Assembly (NCBI RefSeq): GCF_017312365.1
Contig: NZ_BLJI01000006.1
Coordinates: forward strand, 107,611-171,610
Direction: 5' to 3'
Source of the DNA: Chroococcus sp. FPU101
GTDB taxonomy: Bacteria; Cyanobacteriota; Cyanobacteriia; Cyanobacteriales; Microcystaceae
DNA length: 64,000 nucleotides
Under the pieces are notes generated by a model. The model ran no database searches, was not told the DNA's origin, and saw only the letters and a program-made list of their open reading frames with translations. Shown piece after piece: positions 25,515 through 35,000 of the stretch. Made by a program: the position numbers and the translations under genes. Each line of letters starts with the position of its first letter. The stretch's first letter is position 1.

Positions 25515-28500
25515 TCAAGCTGCCTTTTGTATATCTAAAGTAGTTGAAAAAGTAGTTGGAAGATCTTTACCTTGTTTAAGACATTGAACATAGTCTTTGG
25601 TAAATATTTTTAAACCTTGTAATTGACCTTTGAGAGTTGGTGGATATTTACTTAAAACTTCCTCTCTATACTTCAATTCTTTTTCTTCGTTGGCTACAGT
25701 GCTAAGGGTGTAGTCATTAGGGTAATATTTACCAAACCAATATTGTCCGCTACGTTCAATTAACCATTGCGAACAGCCTTCAGTAGCGTTAGCCGCAAAG
25801 TTGTCTTGAACGCATATCTCAATTACATCGGGGTCGAAATTGAGTTGAGGATTATTAATCCATTGATTTTTTTCAGCATCAGTAATTTTTCCAATAATTT
25901 TGTATGTCATGTTGCCAAGGATCTGTGAAGCCGCAGAGCAGTCTAGGATACTTTTAATATCTTGAGTAAGCAACAAAACGGCAATTCCATTTTTCCGTCC
26001 AATGGCGCAGAGTTCTCCAATACGATCAGAAAAGCCATTAAATTTACGGAAAATAGTCGATATTTCATCTCCAACAAACAAGCATCGTCTACTGGATAAA
26101 GCCATATTTAGACAAGTTCCAAAAGTGCTTAAAGCAGTTAGGTATTGGATTTGTTCGTTGGCAATATTGCCTAAACTGAAAAACTGAATTCGAGGGTTGG
26201 GGTTGTAGTTACTCACTTTACCAATACTTTGCCAAATGGGTTTAGTTTTAAGGGCATTGAACTGACTGTGAATTTGTCGGAAAGCTAGTTCGTCAGTGCT
26301 ATCGGCATTACGGATATCAAGATGTTCTTTAGTGCAGAATCTTAAGAGATCTTCTAAAGTAGGCATATTTTTCCATTGTTCGGATTGCCAGCCGTAATGA
26401 AGTGCTGTGTTATAGCGGTTTCGGATTTCTCGATCATTGAGAAAGCGATCAAGGGTTTGCTGTAGAATTGTGTCAATTCGTTGTGAGAGTAAATTATCGC
26501 TTAATTCATAGCAAGCAATTGTGCAGATGGCTTTATGAATGAAATCTTTCCATTGATCGAGGCGGTCTTTACGTTCTTCTTCAGTAAAATGGCTAAGATC
26601 GGGTAGTTCAACCAGATTTCGTTGGGTTAAACTGTCTTGATGATAAGCTCCTTGATCTCCTAGAAGCTGAATAGCTGTTTTAAATGTGCTGCTTTTACCA
26701 GGGCTTGTATCGATTCCAACTACTTTATAGTCATACCATAAGGTATTAATAATAAATGACCATCCGAAGACTGATTTTCCCGAACCTGTTGTTCCGACAA
26801 TAATTGCTCTATTAATTTGGTCATGAATTAGATCGATCCATAATGGTTGTTTAGATTGATCGATGACTTCAACTCCTTTTTGATTAATTGGTGAGCAATG
26901 AGTTAGAGGAAGTAATCCAATGGCATCGTAGGTAGGAAGGCAAGCTCGTCTTTCAGAAAGAAGACTACTACTTTCTAATAGTCTTTTCATTGTGGTTGGA
27001 AGGGCCTCTAAAAAATGCTCGAAGGCGATATGCGGTTCTCGAACTATTTCAGCCGAACCGAAACTATTCGATAACTGTGAGCAAGCCAAGTTGAGATTAT
27101 CGTCATCTTTGCGCCAGATCATTGCAGCCAGCGCAATGTGTAGCATTTTTCCTCCTTTATAAATTAGTTTTTGTGCTTCAAAGCTTTCTTCGGCGTTGAC
27201 TTCGGCTCCTGCGTCTCTCCCTTGTCCTTTTTCTAAGGCTCGTTTCTGTGCGCTTTTTGCTTGTTTAGCCTGTCGTACCAAATTGTCCATAATGCCATAT
27301 TGGGAGGCAGCACTAATCTGGCTGATAAGCCAAGTGTCTCTGATGAATGGCAAACTTTGAATTGTTTGAAGGTTTCTTAAAGCTTCCTGTTGACTTGGAT
27401 ATCCTTCAGGACGTTTTTCAAGTGTTAAAATGGCTCCTTTCTCGCCTCGTCCTGGAAGCCAGATTGCATTTCCTGATGAGCGATGTTCAGGGCAGCTTGA
27501 GCGTCCTTTGGTTCCTTTAATCAAAACATGATTGATGTCTTTAGAAGGATAGTTTTCTTCAATAATGTAATCTGTTGCTAGTTCTTTGAGTCGGATTGTT
27601 TTGATTTCATCTAGCGGAACGTTTGTCTCCGAGTCATTGTATAGGTTCCATAACCATTTTTTGAGTTTATTAATTGAAACAGGTTTTGAACTAAGTCCGA
27701 TTCGTGTATTGAGTAAAATGTTGTAACGCAAAAAGCCATTTTCAAAGCCTCTGACCAGTAATTGTTTATAAAATCGTTCATCGTAAACGTGTTGAGTTCC
27801 ACTAAACCAGTGTAATAATTTGTTTGTACTGTAAATAAAGCCTCTTAGTGTTTTGCTGATGAAGTCATTTGAACGGTGGTTGCCATTTTTATCAATAGTA
27901 TATGTACAAAAAACCAGTTTTTCCCAGTTTTGTCTTTTTCCTAATTCATTTAATTTTTGTCGATGAACTTCTTCCTTTTTTAAAATAATTTTTAATAAAG
28001 GTATTTGGCAAGTCTCAAGGGCTTGCTCTAGGTATTTTTGGCGAGGTTCGTCATTACTTGGAGTTTGACATATACTACAAAATGTTATTGTTTCACTAGG
28101 TAGAATTTCTTTGAGTCCTTCAGAAATTTGTTTAAGTGTATTTGTAATTTCGGAATTGCTTAAGTATCGTCGAATGCCTTTTAGTTCAAAAGCAAAAATA
28201 ATCTGGTATTTTTCACCTTTGTTTAGTAAAAATCCAGTGGCGATTTCATTATTTTTTTGAATTTCAATACATCCAACGAGATCTTGAAAGTTTTCGTAAG
28301 GCATACCATTAAACTGTTTTCCTGTATTAGTTTTGCATCTAATAGGTGGTAGTTTGGGTTTAGTGATGGAATCTTTAATAATTTTGCGTAATTCGGGAGA
28401 ACGATTTTCTCTGATGAGTGGGATATTAATTAAGTGACCAACAACCCATTCAGTTCCAGGAGGATTCCAAAAACGGTTGATAAATCGATGTGGGTGTTTG

Positions 28501-28712
28501 CCGACTAAAAACCACCATGAAGTAATGAACCAGATAAAAACTGCCCCCATCCAAGGCAGAGGTAGACTAAAGATTCCTATGGTGAGGGTATAACTAACAC
28601 CTAGAAAAATTAATGCAGGTAAAATGAGATGAGTGGGGAATAAACCCCCAAGACTGGCTTCTTTCCCGATAATCTGATTGATGGTTATCGGATCTTTCTT
28701 GGGGTCTGTCAT
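25515..28712 (-). CDS. virB4: VirB4/TraC-type ATPase with fused VirB3-like N terminus
   Basis: This 1065-residue protein powers assembly of the type IV secretion channel. The C-terminal half is a VirB4/TraC ATPase: Walker A GTTGSGKSVFGW at about residue 638, Walker B LFVGDEIST at about 876, and motif LLTQDI after it. The N-terminal 90 residues carry two hydrophobic helices (about 28-72) followed by a polar segment (RFINRFWNPPG), as in VirB3/TraL, so it is probably a VirB3-VirB4 fusion. A VirB4 N-terminal domain of about 400 residues lies between. All catalytic motifs look intact. Spacing to neighbours is 1-2 bp. Confidence 0.9.
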   Translation of the reverse strand: MTDPKKDPITINQIIGKEASLGGLFPTHLILPALIFLGVSYTLTIGIFSLPLPWMGAVFIWFITSWWFLVGKHPHRFINRFWNPPGTEWVVGHLINIPLIRENRSPELRKIIKDSITKPKLPPIRCKTNTGKQFNGMPYENFQDLVGCIEIQKNNEIATGFLLNKGEKYQIIFAFELKGIRRYLSNSEITNTLKQISEGLKEILPSETITFCSICQTPSNDEPRQKYLEQALETCQIPLLKIILKKEEVHRQKLNELGKRQNWEKLVFCTYTIDKNGNHRSNDFISKTLRGFIYSTNKLLHWFSGTQHVYDERFYKQLLVRGFENGFLRYNILLNTRIGLSSKPVSINKLKKWLWNLYNDSETNVPLDEIKTIRLKELATDYIIEENYPSKDINHVLIKGTKGRSSCPEHRSSGNAIWLPGRGEKGAILTLEKRPEGYPSQQEALRNLQTIQSLPFIRDTWLISQISAASQYGIMDNLVRQAKQAKSAQKRALEKGQGRDAGAEVNAEESFEAQKLIYKGGKMLHIALAAMIWRKDDDNLNLACSQLSNSFGSAEIVREPHIAFEHFLEALPTTMKRLLESSSLLSERRACLPTYDAIGLLPLTHCSPINQKGVEVIDQSKQPLWIDLIHDQINRAIIVGTTGSGKSVFGWSFIINTLWYDYKVVGIDTSPGKSSTFKTAIQLLGDQGAYHQDSLTQRNLVELPDLSHFTEEERKDRLDQWKDFIHKAICTIACYELSDNLLSQRIDTILQQTLDRFLNDREIRNRYNTALHYGWQSEQWKNMPTLEDLLRFCTKEHLDIRNADSTDELAFRQIHSQFNALKTKPIWQSIGKVSNYNPNPRIQFFSLGNIANEQIQYLTALSTFGTCLNMALSSRRCLFVGDEISTIFRKFNGFSDRIGELCAIGRKNGIAVLLLTQDIKSILDCSAASQILGNMTYKIIGKITDAEKNQWINNPQLNFDPDVIEICVQDNFAANATEGCSQWLIERSGQYWFGKYYPNDYTLSTVANEEKELKYREEVLSKYPPTLKGQLQGLKIFTKDYVQCLKQGKDLPTTFSTTLDIQKAA

Positions 28713-28714
28713 TT

Positions 28715-29338
28715 TTATACCCCTGCAAAAATGTAGGTGATTACGTCAACTGAAATAATTACAGCAAAAGCAATTCCAATTTGAGTTAAAATCGGTCGCC
28801 AGTCATTTCCTTGTTGTGATTGGTTATAAGCGTATAATGCTCCTCCAACAATTAGTAGTAGGAATAAAGCTCGAAATAGGATAAAGATTTGTGTAACACT
28901 TTCTTCTTCAATCGCTCCATTACCTGCTGAACCGTTAGCAACAAGGTCTTTCATAAGTTGTTCTAACCCTGTGAGAAAAACTGCACCCGCAGGAGCTTCC
29001 CACTGACCTAAGACAATAGTTAATCCAAGAATGACAACGCTGACGTGCCAGAAACGGATGCGAGTTGATAGAGTTTTTTCTAATATTGGGATGGCTCTGA
29101 CAATGTTATATAAAGACATTGCAACAATACAGAGACAGCCTAATACTGCAACAAAAATAGGATTGGTATAGGTAAAGTACGCTAATATACTGCTGCATAA
29201 ACCCACATAGGGAAGATCTTTTGGGGTAATTCCAACCCAACTTAGAACTTTAAAAAGACTTAAATCGTTAAGCGTTAGATAACTTGTCCATTTCTTTTTA
29301 ACTGTTTGATTTTTGGTGTCGATTATTAAGCGATTCAT
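28715..29338 (-). CDS. Polytopic membrane protein, VirB2/TrbC-like C terminus
   Basis: This 207-residue protein, the first gene of the conjugation operon, has five or so hydrophobic segments (about 43-62, 63-82, 95-115, 150-170, 180-205). The last two, separated by a short polar loop with NDWRP, have the two-helix pattern of VirB2/TrbC pilins. That would make it a pilin with an N-terminal membrane extension, or a TraA-like precursor; the evidence is topology and gene order only. It ends 2 bp before the VirB4 gene. Confidence 0.55.
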   Translation of the reverse strand: MNRLIIDTKNQTVKKKWTSYLTLNDLSLFKVLSWVGITPKDLPYVGLCSSILAYFTYTNPIFVAVLGCLCIVAMSLYNIVRAIPILEKTLSTRIRFWHVSVVILGLTIVLGQWEAPAGAVFLTGLEQLMKDLVANGSAGNGAIEEESVTQIFILFRALFLLLIVGGALYAYNQSQQGNDWRPILTQIGIAFAVIISVDVITYIFAGV

Positions 29339-29515
29339 AGTGGCCTGCTTTATAAGTTCATCGACACTCTATCTAAAATAAATTTAGTTAGCTTCACCTA
29401 AATGTTTGATAACTGATTCTCTATACTTTTGAAGCTAAGATATCACCCATCTGTATGATTTATAGGTTTAAAGTTTTATCTTATTCTTTTTATTATTTTA
29501 TTTTTGTTTTAATTT
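29339..29515. promoter_or_regulatory. Divergent promoter region of the conjugation operon and the 734-residue gene
   Basis: This 177-bp region separates the leftward conjugation operon from the rightward coiled-coil gene. It is very AT-rich, with a T-rich track just before the right start. Promoters of both directions must lie here, but I cannot assign exact -35/-10 boxes or an operator. Confidence 0.4.
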
Positions 29516-31720
29516 ATGGCAGGACAATATAAGCATTATAAGCCAAGTGCTAAATCTCAAGATTCTTATCTGTCACCCCAGACTGAAGTTAATGGCAAAG
29601 TAATAGGAAATCACGTTTTAGGCTATTTTCGTGAGGTTTGCGATCGAGCTTTAGAACAGTGTCAAGACAAAGGAATAAAAACATTTGAAGATTTTGCTAA
29701 AGCAGTATTGTCGGTAAGCACTCAGTCTTGTGAAGATAGTCCTTATCATAAATTTTATGAAACTTGTCCAGTTATTCCAAAAGTTCAACAGGATGGATTA
29801 GTTCTTGCTTTAGGGCAACAAAAAGAGGGAAATATTTCTTATAATTCTCATTTTTTAAATGCTAATGGTGAGCCGAAAGTAACAACGGGAACTTATATGT
29901 TAAAGCATCTTGGGGAAGAAGATACAACACGTTTGAGTCGTCGTTCGGTTGAAGCTACTTTAAATCCAGAGTCAAGTTTAAATGCTGTTCTTGATTTAGA
30001 TTCTTTGATTAATCAAACTAATTCGTCTAAGAGTAATTCTAAAAAGGTAAATGCCCAAGAAAAGTTACCCGATGTTTTTTCTTTAGTCACTGGTACTTTT
30101 GAGGAAACTCCCAATTCTCCTGTTGCGTTTGATGGAACTGATGTAACTGGAGCCGCTCTACAGGCTGCGGGACTGGGTATGAAACTGGTTAGCAAAGCGG
30201 GCGATGTATTGCAGAATCGCCAGTATGAAAAGGAAGTAGCTGACTTGGCTCAACGACTCGATCAGGCTCAAGAGAGAGCCAATCGTTCGGTTTCTCGTAT
30301 TGTTGGACTAAAAAAAGCAGGTTTTAATTTAGAAACTGATTTAGATGAGCAAAATAGCAGCAATGATCCTAAAGAAACTCAGAAAGCAACTAAAGAAAGC
30401 AGTGAAAGGTTGACTGAAGCATCTCCCCTGCAACCAATTGCTGATCGTCTAGATGAGGTTAATCAAAAAGTATCTGGGGAAGATAAAGAAAAATTAACGC
30501 CAATTAAACTTGATCCTAAGCAAGATGTTTTTGAGCAGCTTGATCTTTTGAAACAGATGATGGATAAGATTGAGCAACGCCTCGATCAACTAGAGCAACG
30601 TTTGGATAAATTAGAGCAACAGATTCGGCAGATTCCATCATCTGAAGCAGCTAAACAGTTGGTACATGAGGAGCCAAGTGAACCAACTACTAAACTTGAA
30701 GAAGTCAACTCATCCCAAGAGGCAGAATTTCGACTCGATTTGTCTAATCCGAATAAGCGTGAGCAGACTAATGAGAAAGGAAGCTTTGTTCAAGAGGACT
30801 CTGTTGAAACTTTAACTGATGAACATACTCAGGAGCAAGCCTCAAGTCTCTCGACTACTTCTGTTCTTAAAGAGCAAAATGTAGAAGCTAATTCTACAAA
30901 ATTTGATTTCACTCTAAATGATCTTGATGAGTTAGACGAGCCTCTTCAAAAGGAAGCTGTTCTAACTGTTGATGCGATTCAAGATGGTAAGACTATTATT
31001 GCGTCAACTGTATTAATGGTTGATGGAAATCCTAATATTAAGCCTTTTATCTATCGTATTGAAGCTAACGAGAAAGAAGATTTAGAAATTACAAAGCGTC
31101 AAGCGATGTATACCACTTTGTCTACTGGAATACAGCAAGCTTTAGAAGAAGGTTCTAATCAACTCCTGTTACGTTCAAATCGAGAACTTCTTGAAGAATT
31201 AAATGCTGATTCAGTTGATGTTTTGCCTTCTCAGGTTCAAGACATTGTAGAAAGAATACAACAGCAGTTTTCTGAAGTTTCTGAAATTAAGGCTCAAGAA
31301 GTATTAGATGAGGATGTGCGTCACTTTTTAGAACAGCAATGCAAAAGAAATGAGGTTATTGAAGTCAGCCAAGTTCAACAACTAGGACAGCTTTTAGAGA
31401 TCTATTATGATCGGGCCACTGAAGGAAATAAGAATATACCTCAAGATGGTTTGCGTTTAGGAGATAATCGTTTATTCAAGTTAGAAGATGGCTCTTTACA
31501 GGTTGAAGCGTCTCTTGCAGGTCAACAGCCTCAAGTTGTGTTGCTTCTTCAGTCTGACGGTGATGTGTGGGAATCTGTACAAGATAGGCTTAAAGAGCAT
31601 CATAAAGAGGATTGGATTAAAAAACTATCTGAGCATTTGGATGTAGAGTCACTTAAAGAAGCACATTCTGAAAAGTCTGTTGAGAAGATGAAAGAAAAGC
31701 GTATTCAAATTCAAGCTTAA
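29516..31720 (+). CDS. Large acidic coiled-coil protein, unknown
   Basis: This 734-residue cytoplasmic protein has no signal peptide. The N-terminal 230 residues look folded (YFREVCDRALEQCQDKG and GAALQAAGLGMKL). Residues about 230-262 and 343-372 are coiled coil; the second is a regular heptad block (RLDQLEQRLDKLEQQI). A Glu/Ser/Thr-rich linker of about 100 residues follows, then a second folded region at about 470-720. I recognise no family. It is transcribed away from the conjugation genes with its own terminator, and may be a plasmid accessory or transfer protein. No catalytic motif is seen. Confidence 0.7.
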   Translation: MAGQYKHYKPSAKSQDSYLSPQTEVNGKVIGNHVLGYFREVCDRALEQCQDKGIKTFEDFAKAVLSVSTQSCEDSPYHKFYETCPVIPKVQQDGLVLALGQQKEGNISYNSHFLNANGEPKVTTGTYMLKHLGEEDTTRLSRRSVEATLNPESSLNAVLDLDSLINQTNSSKSNSKKVNAQEKLPDVFSLVTGTFEETPNSPVAFDGTDVTGAALQAAGLGMKLVSKAGDVLQNRQYEKEVADLAQRLDQAQERANRSVSRIVGLKKAGFNLETDLDEQNSSNDPKETQKATKESSERLTEASPLQPIADRLDEVNQKVSGEDKEKLTPIKLDPKQDVFEQLDLLKQMMDKIEQRLDQLEQRLDKLEQQIRQIPSSEAAKQLVHEEPSEPTTKLEEVNSSQEAEFRLDLSNPNKREQTNEKGSFVQEDSVETLTDEHTQEQASSLSTTSVLKEQNVEANSTKFDFTLNDLDELDEPLQKEAVLTVDAIQDGKTIIASTVLMVDGNPNIKPFIYRIEANEKEDLEITKRQAMYTTLSTGIQQALEEGSNQLLLRSNRELLEELNADSVDVLPSQVQDIVERIQQQFSEVSEIKAQEVLDEDVRHFLEQQCKRNEVIEVSQVQQLGQLLEIYYDRATEGNKNIPQDGLRLGDNRLFKLEDGSLQVEASLAGQQPQVVLLLQSDGDVWESVQDRLKEHHKEDWIKKLSEHLDVESLKEAHSEKSVEKMKEKRIQIQA

Positions 31721-31796
31721 AAAGATTGTTTTTTAGAGTTTCTGTTTGAGAATAACTGATGAATTATGAACGATGTCCGTTTATCTAATGAAAAGA

Positions 31797-31825
31797 CGGC
31801 CCTCAATAAAAGAGAGCCGATTTTT
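31797..31825 (+). terminator. Rho-independent terminator
   Basis: CGGCCCTC (31797-31804) pairs with GAGAGCCG (31812-31819) with one C-A mismatch, and ATTTTT follows. It lies 77 bp after the stop of the coiled-coil gene on the same strand. Confidence 0.7.
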
Positions 31826-32002
31826 AATAAGAGTCTGTCAATTTTTTTGTGTCAACCCACAATTTTCTTTTAGGCTCTATTTCTGTCCAGATAGGAGTTT
31901 GAGCCTCTAAATAGCTGTTCTTGGCTAATAAGGATCATCAAATATCTGAGATCCTTTGTCCATCAAGATTTTGGGTGGATAGCCAGTTGCGGCTTGACAC
32001 AT
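31824..32002 (-). pseudogene. Possible decayed coding remnant
   Basis: An ATG at 32000-32002 opens a 25-codon frame ending at 31925. Shifting by one base there continues a plausible reading (LLAKNSYLEAQTPIW, then KRKLWVDTKK) to a stop at 31824. The mixture of charged and aromatic residues looks protein-like, but no family is recognised. It could be a gene fragment cut short by plasmid rearrangement, or chance. A further inverted repeat, AAGGATC (31930-31936) with GATCCTT (31950-31956), lies inside it. Confidence 0.25.
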
Positions 32003-32043
32003 TAAAATACAGATCCTTTAATAAATCTTTTGTTGTTGTATTT

Positions 32044-35000
32044 TTACTCGAATTCTAGTGTTTGTTGTGAATTTAAGCTTTTAGATTGTTGATTAACTTT
32101 TTGTGTTCTTAACTTATAATTTTCTGAACTTCGATCTTTTTGCTGATTGAGCTTAGAATTAATTTCTTCAGACACGGAGGCTATTTCTGTCGGTAACTTA
32201 GATGATTGATTATTATCACTAATTAATTCAACTTTAAATTTTTCAGGATCTTGGATGATGATTTTTGTGTCATTTCGTTCAACCATTTGAATACGAGGTT
32301 TTTGTTTGGTTACTTTTTCGATGCTTTTTTGCTCTAAATGTTGGTGAATTGAGTTTAAAATATCACTTAAAGTTTTTGCTTGATTAATTTCAGTTGTGGC
32401 AAACTGATCAGTTAGAATTGTTCCTTTGGGGAGTTTAATTAAGTCTTGAAGCAATTCTGAATTTTCTTTTAGATATTGTTTCCAAAGTTCTTTATATTCT
32501 TTAGCTAGTTCACTTTGAGATTTTTTCTTGAGGGGTTGTTTGCCTTTGCCAGCTTTCCAATCATTGCTAATTTCTCGATATCCTTTAACGTCTAGCTGAT
32601 AAGCTTCTTCAATGGTACGACCATCTTTAAGAGTAGCAGAAAGTGAGCTAAAGCGTCGATCTCCATTTGAAGATACTTCATAGCAATTTTGATTAGTTAC
32701 TGGGTAGCGTGACCAGTTATAAGGTTTGTTTTCTACTTCAGTTTTTTGTTGTGGCTCTAAAGTATGACTTAGAGCTTGAGATAGTGTTTGCTTGATATTT
32801 TCTAAGGCTTGTTGGTTTAGCTTACTTTCACGATTACCCGCAATATTTAATGTTTTGATGTTATTATTTTTAATCCACTCTGTAATTATTTGTGCTGAAA
32901 GTTCTGGATTTTGAAGTTGTTCGTTTGACAGTGTTAAATATGGCTTATTTAAAGCTTTAGCATATTGAATAGTTACCTTCGATCCAGGTGAAGAATGATC
33001 TCCTAAAATTAGAGTTCCATCGCTAATTTTAATATTAGCTCCCGTTCGGAAATTGTAGGTGTCTTTAAGAGAGCTATATTCTTTTCCAGGAATAAGGTTA
33101 AACTCTTTGAGGCTTAAATCTATTCCTTTTTCAGTCATGTAGTTTCCTGCTGCATATCCTTTTGTTGGGATGTTTAAAGATTTAGCTATTTCTAGACCAA
33201 GGCGATCAACTCCTGTTTGACCGCCTGAAATTACAGTTAATGAGCAATTGTTATTGTTTTGAGTAGTTTTTTCTTGATCTAGCTCAATTTTTACTTTAGG
33301 TGTACTAGGTTGTGTAATTTTTGAATTTGAAGAAATAATCTCTATTTTTTTAGGTTTTTTGACTTTTAATGGATTAGAATAGGCAATTGCTTTGGGTTCA
33401 GGAATTTTTATTGAGTTTTCTTGAATTTCTACGATTAAGCTTTTTCCTTTTGGAATAATTTCGCCGATGAATGTTGTTCCGATGGGTAGCTTAGGAGTGT
33501 TAGTCGCAAATCGAGCTAAAGTTTGATTGCCAATAGTTATGATCGGTTGGTGTTTATATTGAGGATTTTCTGTCTGATCTGCCTCTACTTTAAGTTCAAA
33601 TATTTTTCCTTGATACTGCTTAAAATCAATTCCTTTGAAAGCATTGTATTGTTGTCCAACTAAAGTTAGTGTTTTTACTTCAAAGTTTTCTAAATACTTG
33701 GCAAGTTCTTCGCTACAAAGATTATAAACTAATCCTCCTTTTTTTAAAGAAGAGTTGTTGATCCAACCGCAGTTTTCAGGTGCAATAATATAGAGAGATT
33801 TACTTTGACCTTTATGGTCTTCGTAGCGAAGATCTTGATCGCTAAATTTTAATTGATTTTCTAAATAATTGTTAGCATATTTCTCCTTTAATTTTTCAAT
33901 AAATTCAGGATTTTTTTCGGAATTAAGTAGAGCAAAATGTACCATTGGTAACTTATTGTCTAGTTTAGTCTCGTATTTTAAATCTAGGTAATCAAGTGTT
34001 TCTTTAGCAACCGAGAGTGCATCAATCACCGTGTTCCGAGTTAAGCTTAATAAGCCTTGTTGCTCTGGTTTTAGACTTGCCATAATTGTAATTTTCTCAT
34101 TCTCAGGTATTTTGAGTGGTTCTTGGATTGTTCCAATTAATTCATTATTATTGAAAACTTGAATTTTTCCATTATGATTACTTAGTTCAAAGGTGAATAT
34201 TTTATTTTTTAAACTTTCAAACTCTAAATTTTGATAAGCTTCTTCAGCCTCTATGGTCAAAGATTCTTTTTGTTTGAAAGGAACAGAGTAAACATAAGTA
34301 GGTAGTGGAATTGCGCTAGTATTTCGTTCGTAATTACTATAGTGATTAAATTCTGGTTTGAGATGTATGGCAATTTCATCACATCGATTTTGAACTTCTT
34401 GATGTTTGTTCGATGCAGTTTCTAAATAACCTAAAGCTAACATAAATAGCTGTCGTTCTTCTGGGGTTTTGTAATATTCCTCAATTCGGTTCCGTTCGTA
34501 TTTATAAAATTCGCTATAGCTTTCTTTAATATCATTTTCATGTAATTTTTTTTGATGAATTGTTTTGTTGTGCGCTTCAAATCGTTCTTTAATTTCTTGC
34601 GCCGTAGTTAAATAATGAGTTTCCCAGTTTTTAAATTCTGGCGTATTTTTTTCAAATGGAGGGGTGAAAATATAGCGAAACTCATGTAAAGGACGGGAGG
34701 AGGGAAGTTGTACTTGCGACCATTCTTGATTAACAATTTCTGGTAAAATGCTTAGTCTAGTGTTGTCAGTTGGAAAAAGACAGCTTCGATAAACTTTCTC
34801 ATTTTTAAGAGCATTAAAAAAGTGTGTTGGATGCTTGTATGTAAACTCTTTTGCATCATTTAAGAAATCTGGATCGATTTCTTCTGGATGAGGTGCGCCT
34901 TTAGCAAGGTCTGTAGCAGCTTGCATTAGCGTTGTTCCTCGTTCAATTAATTCTTTTTGCTGACTTTGGAATTTACCAACTGGTTCTCCTGATTGAATTT

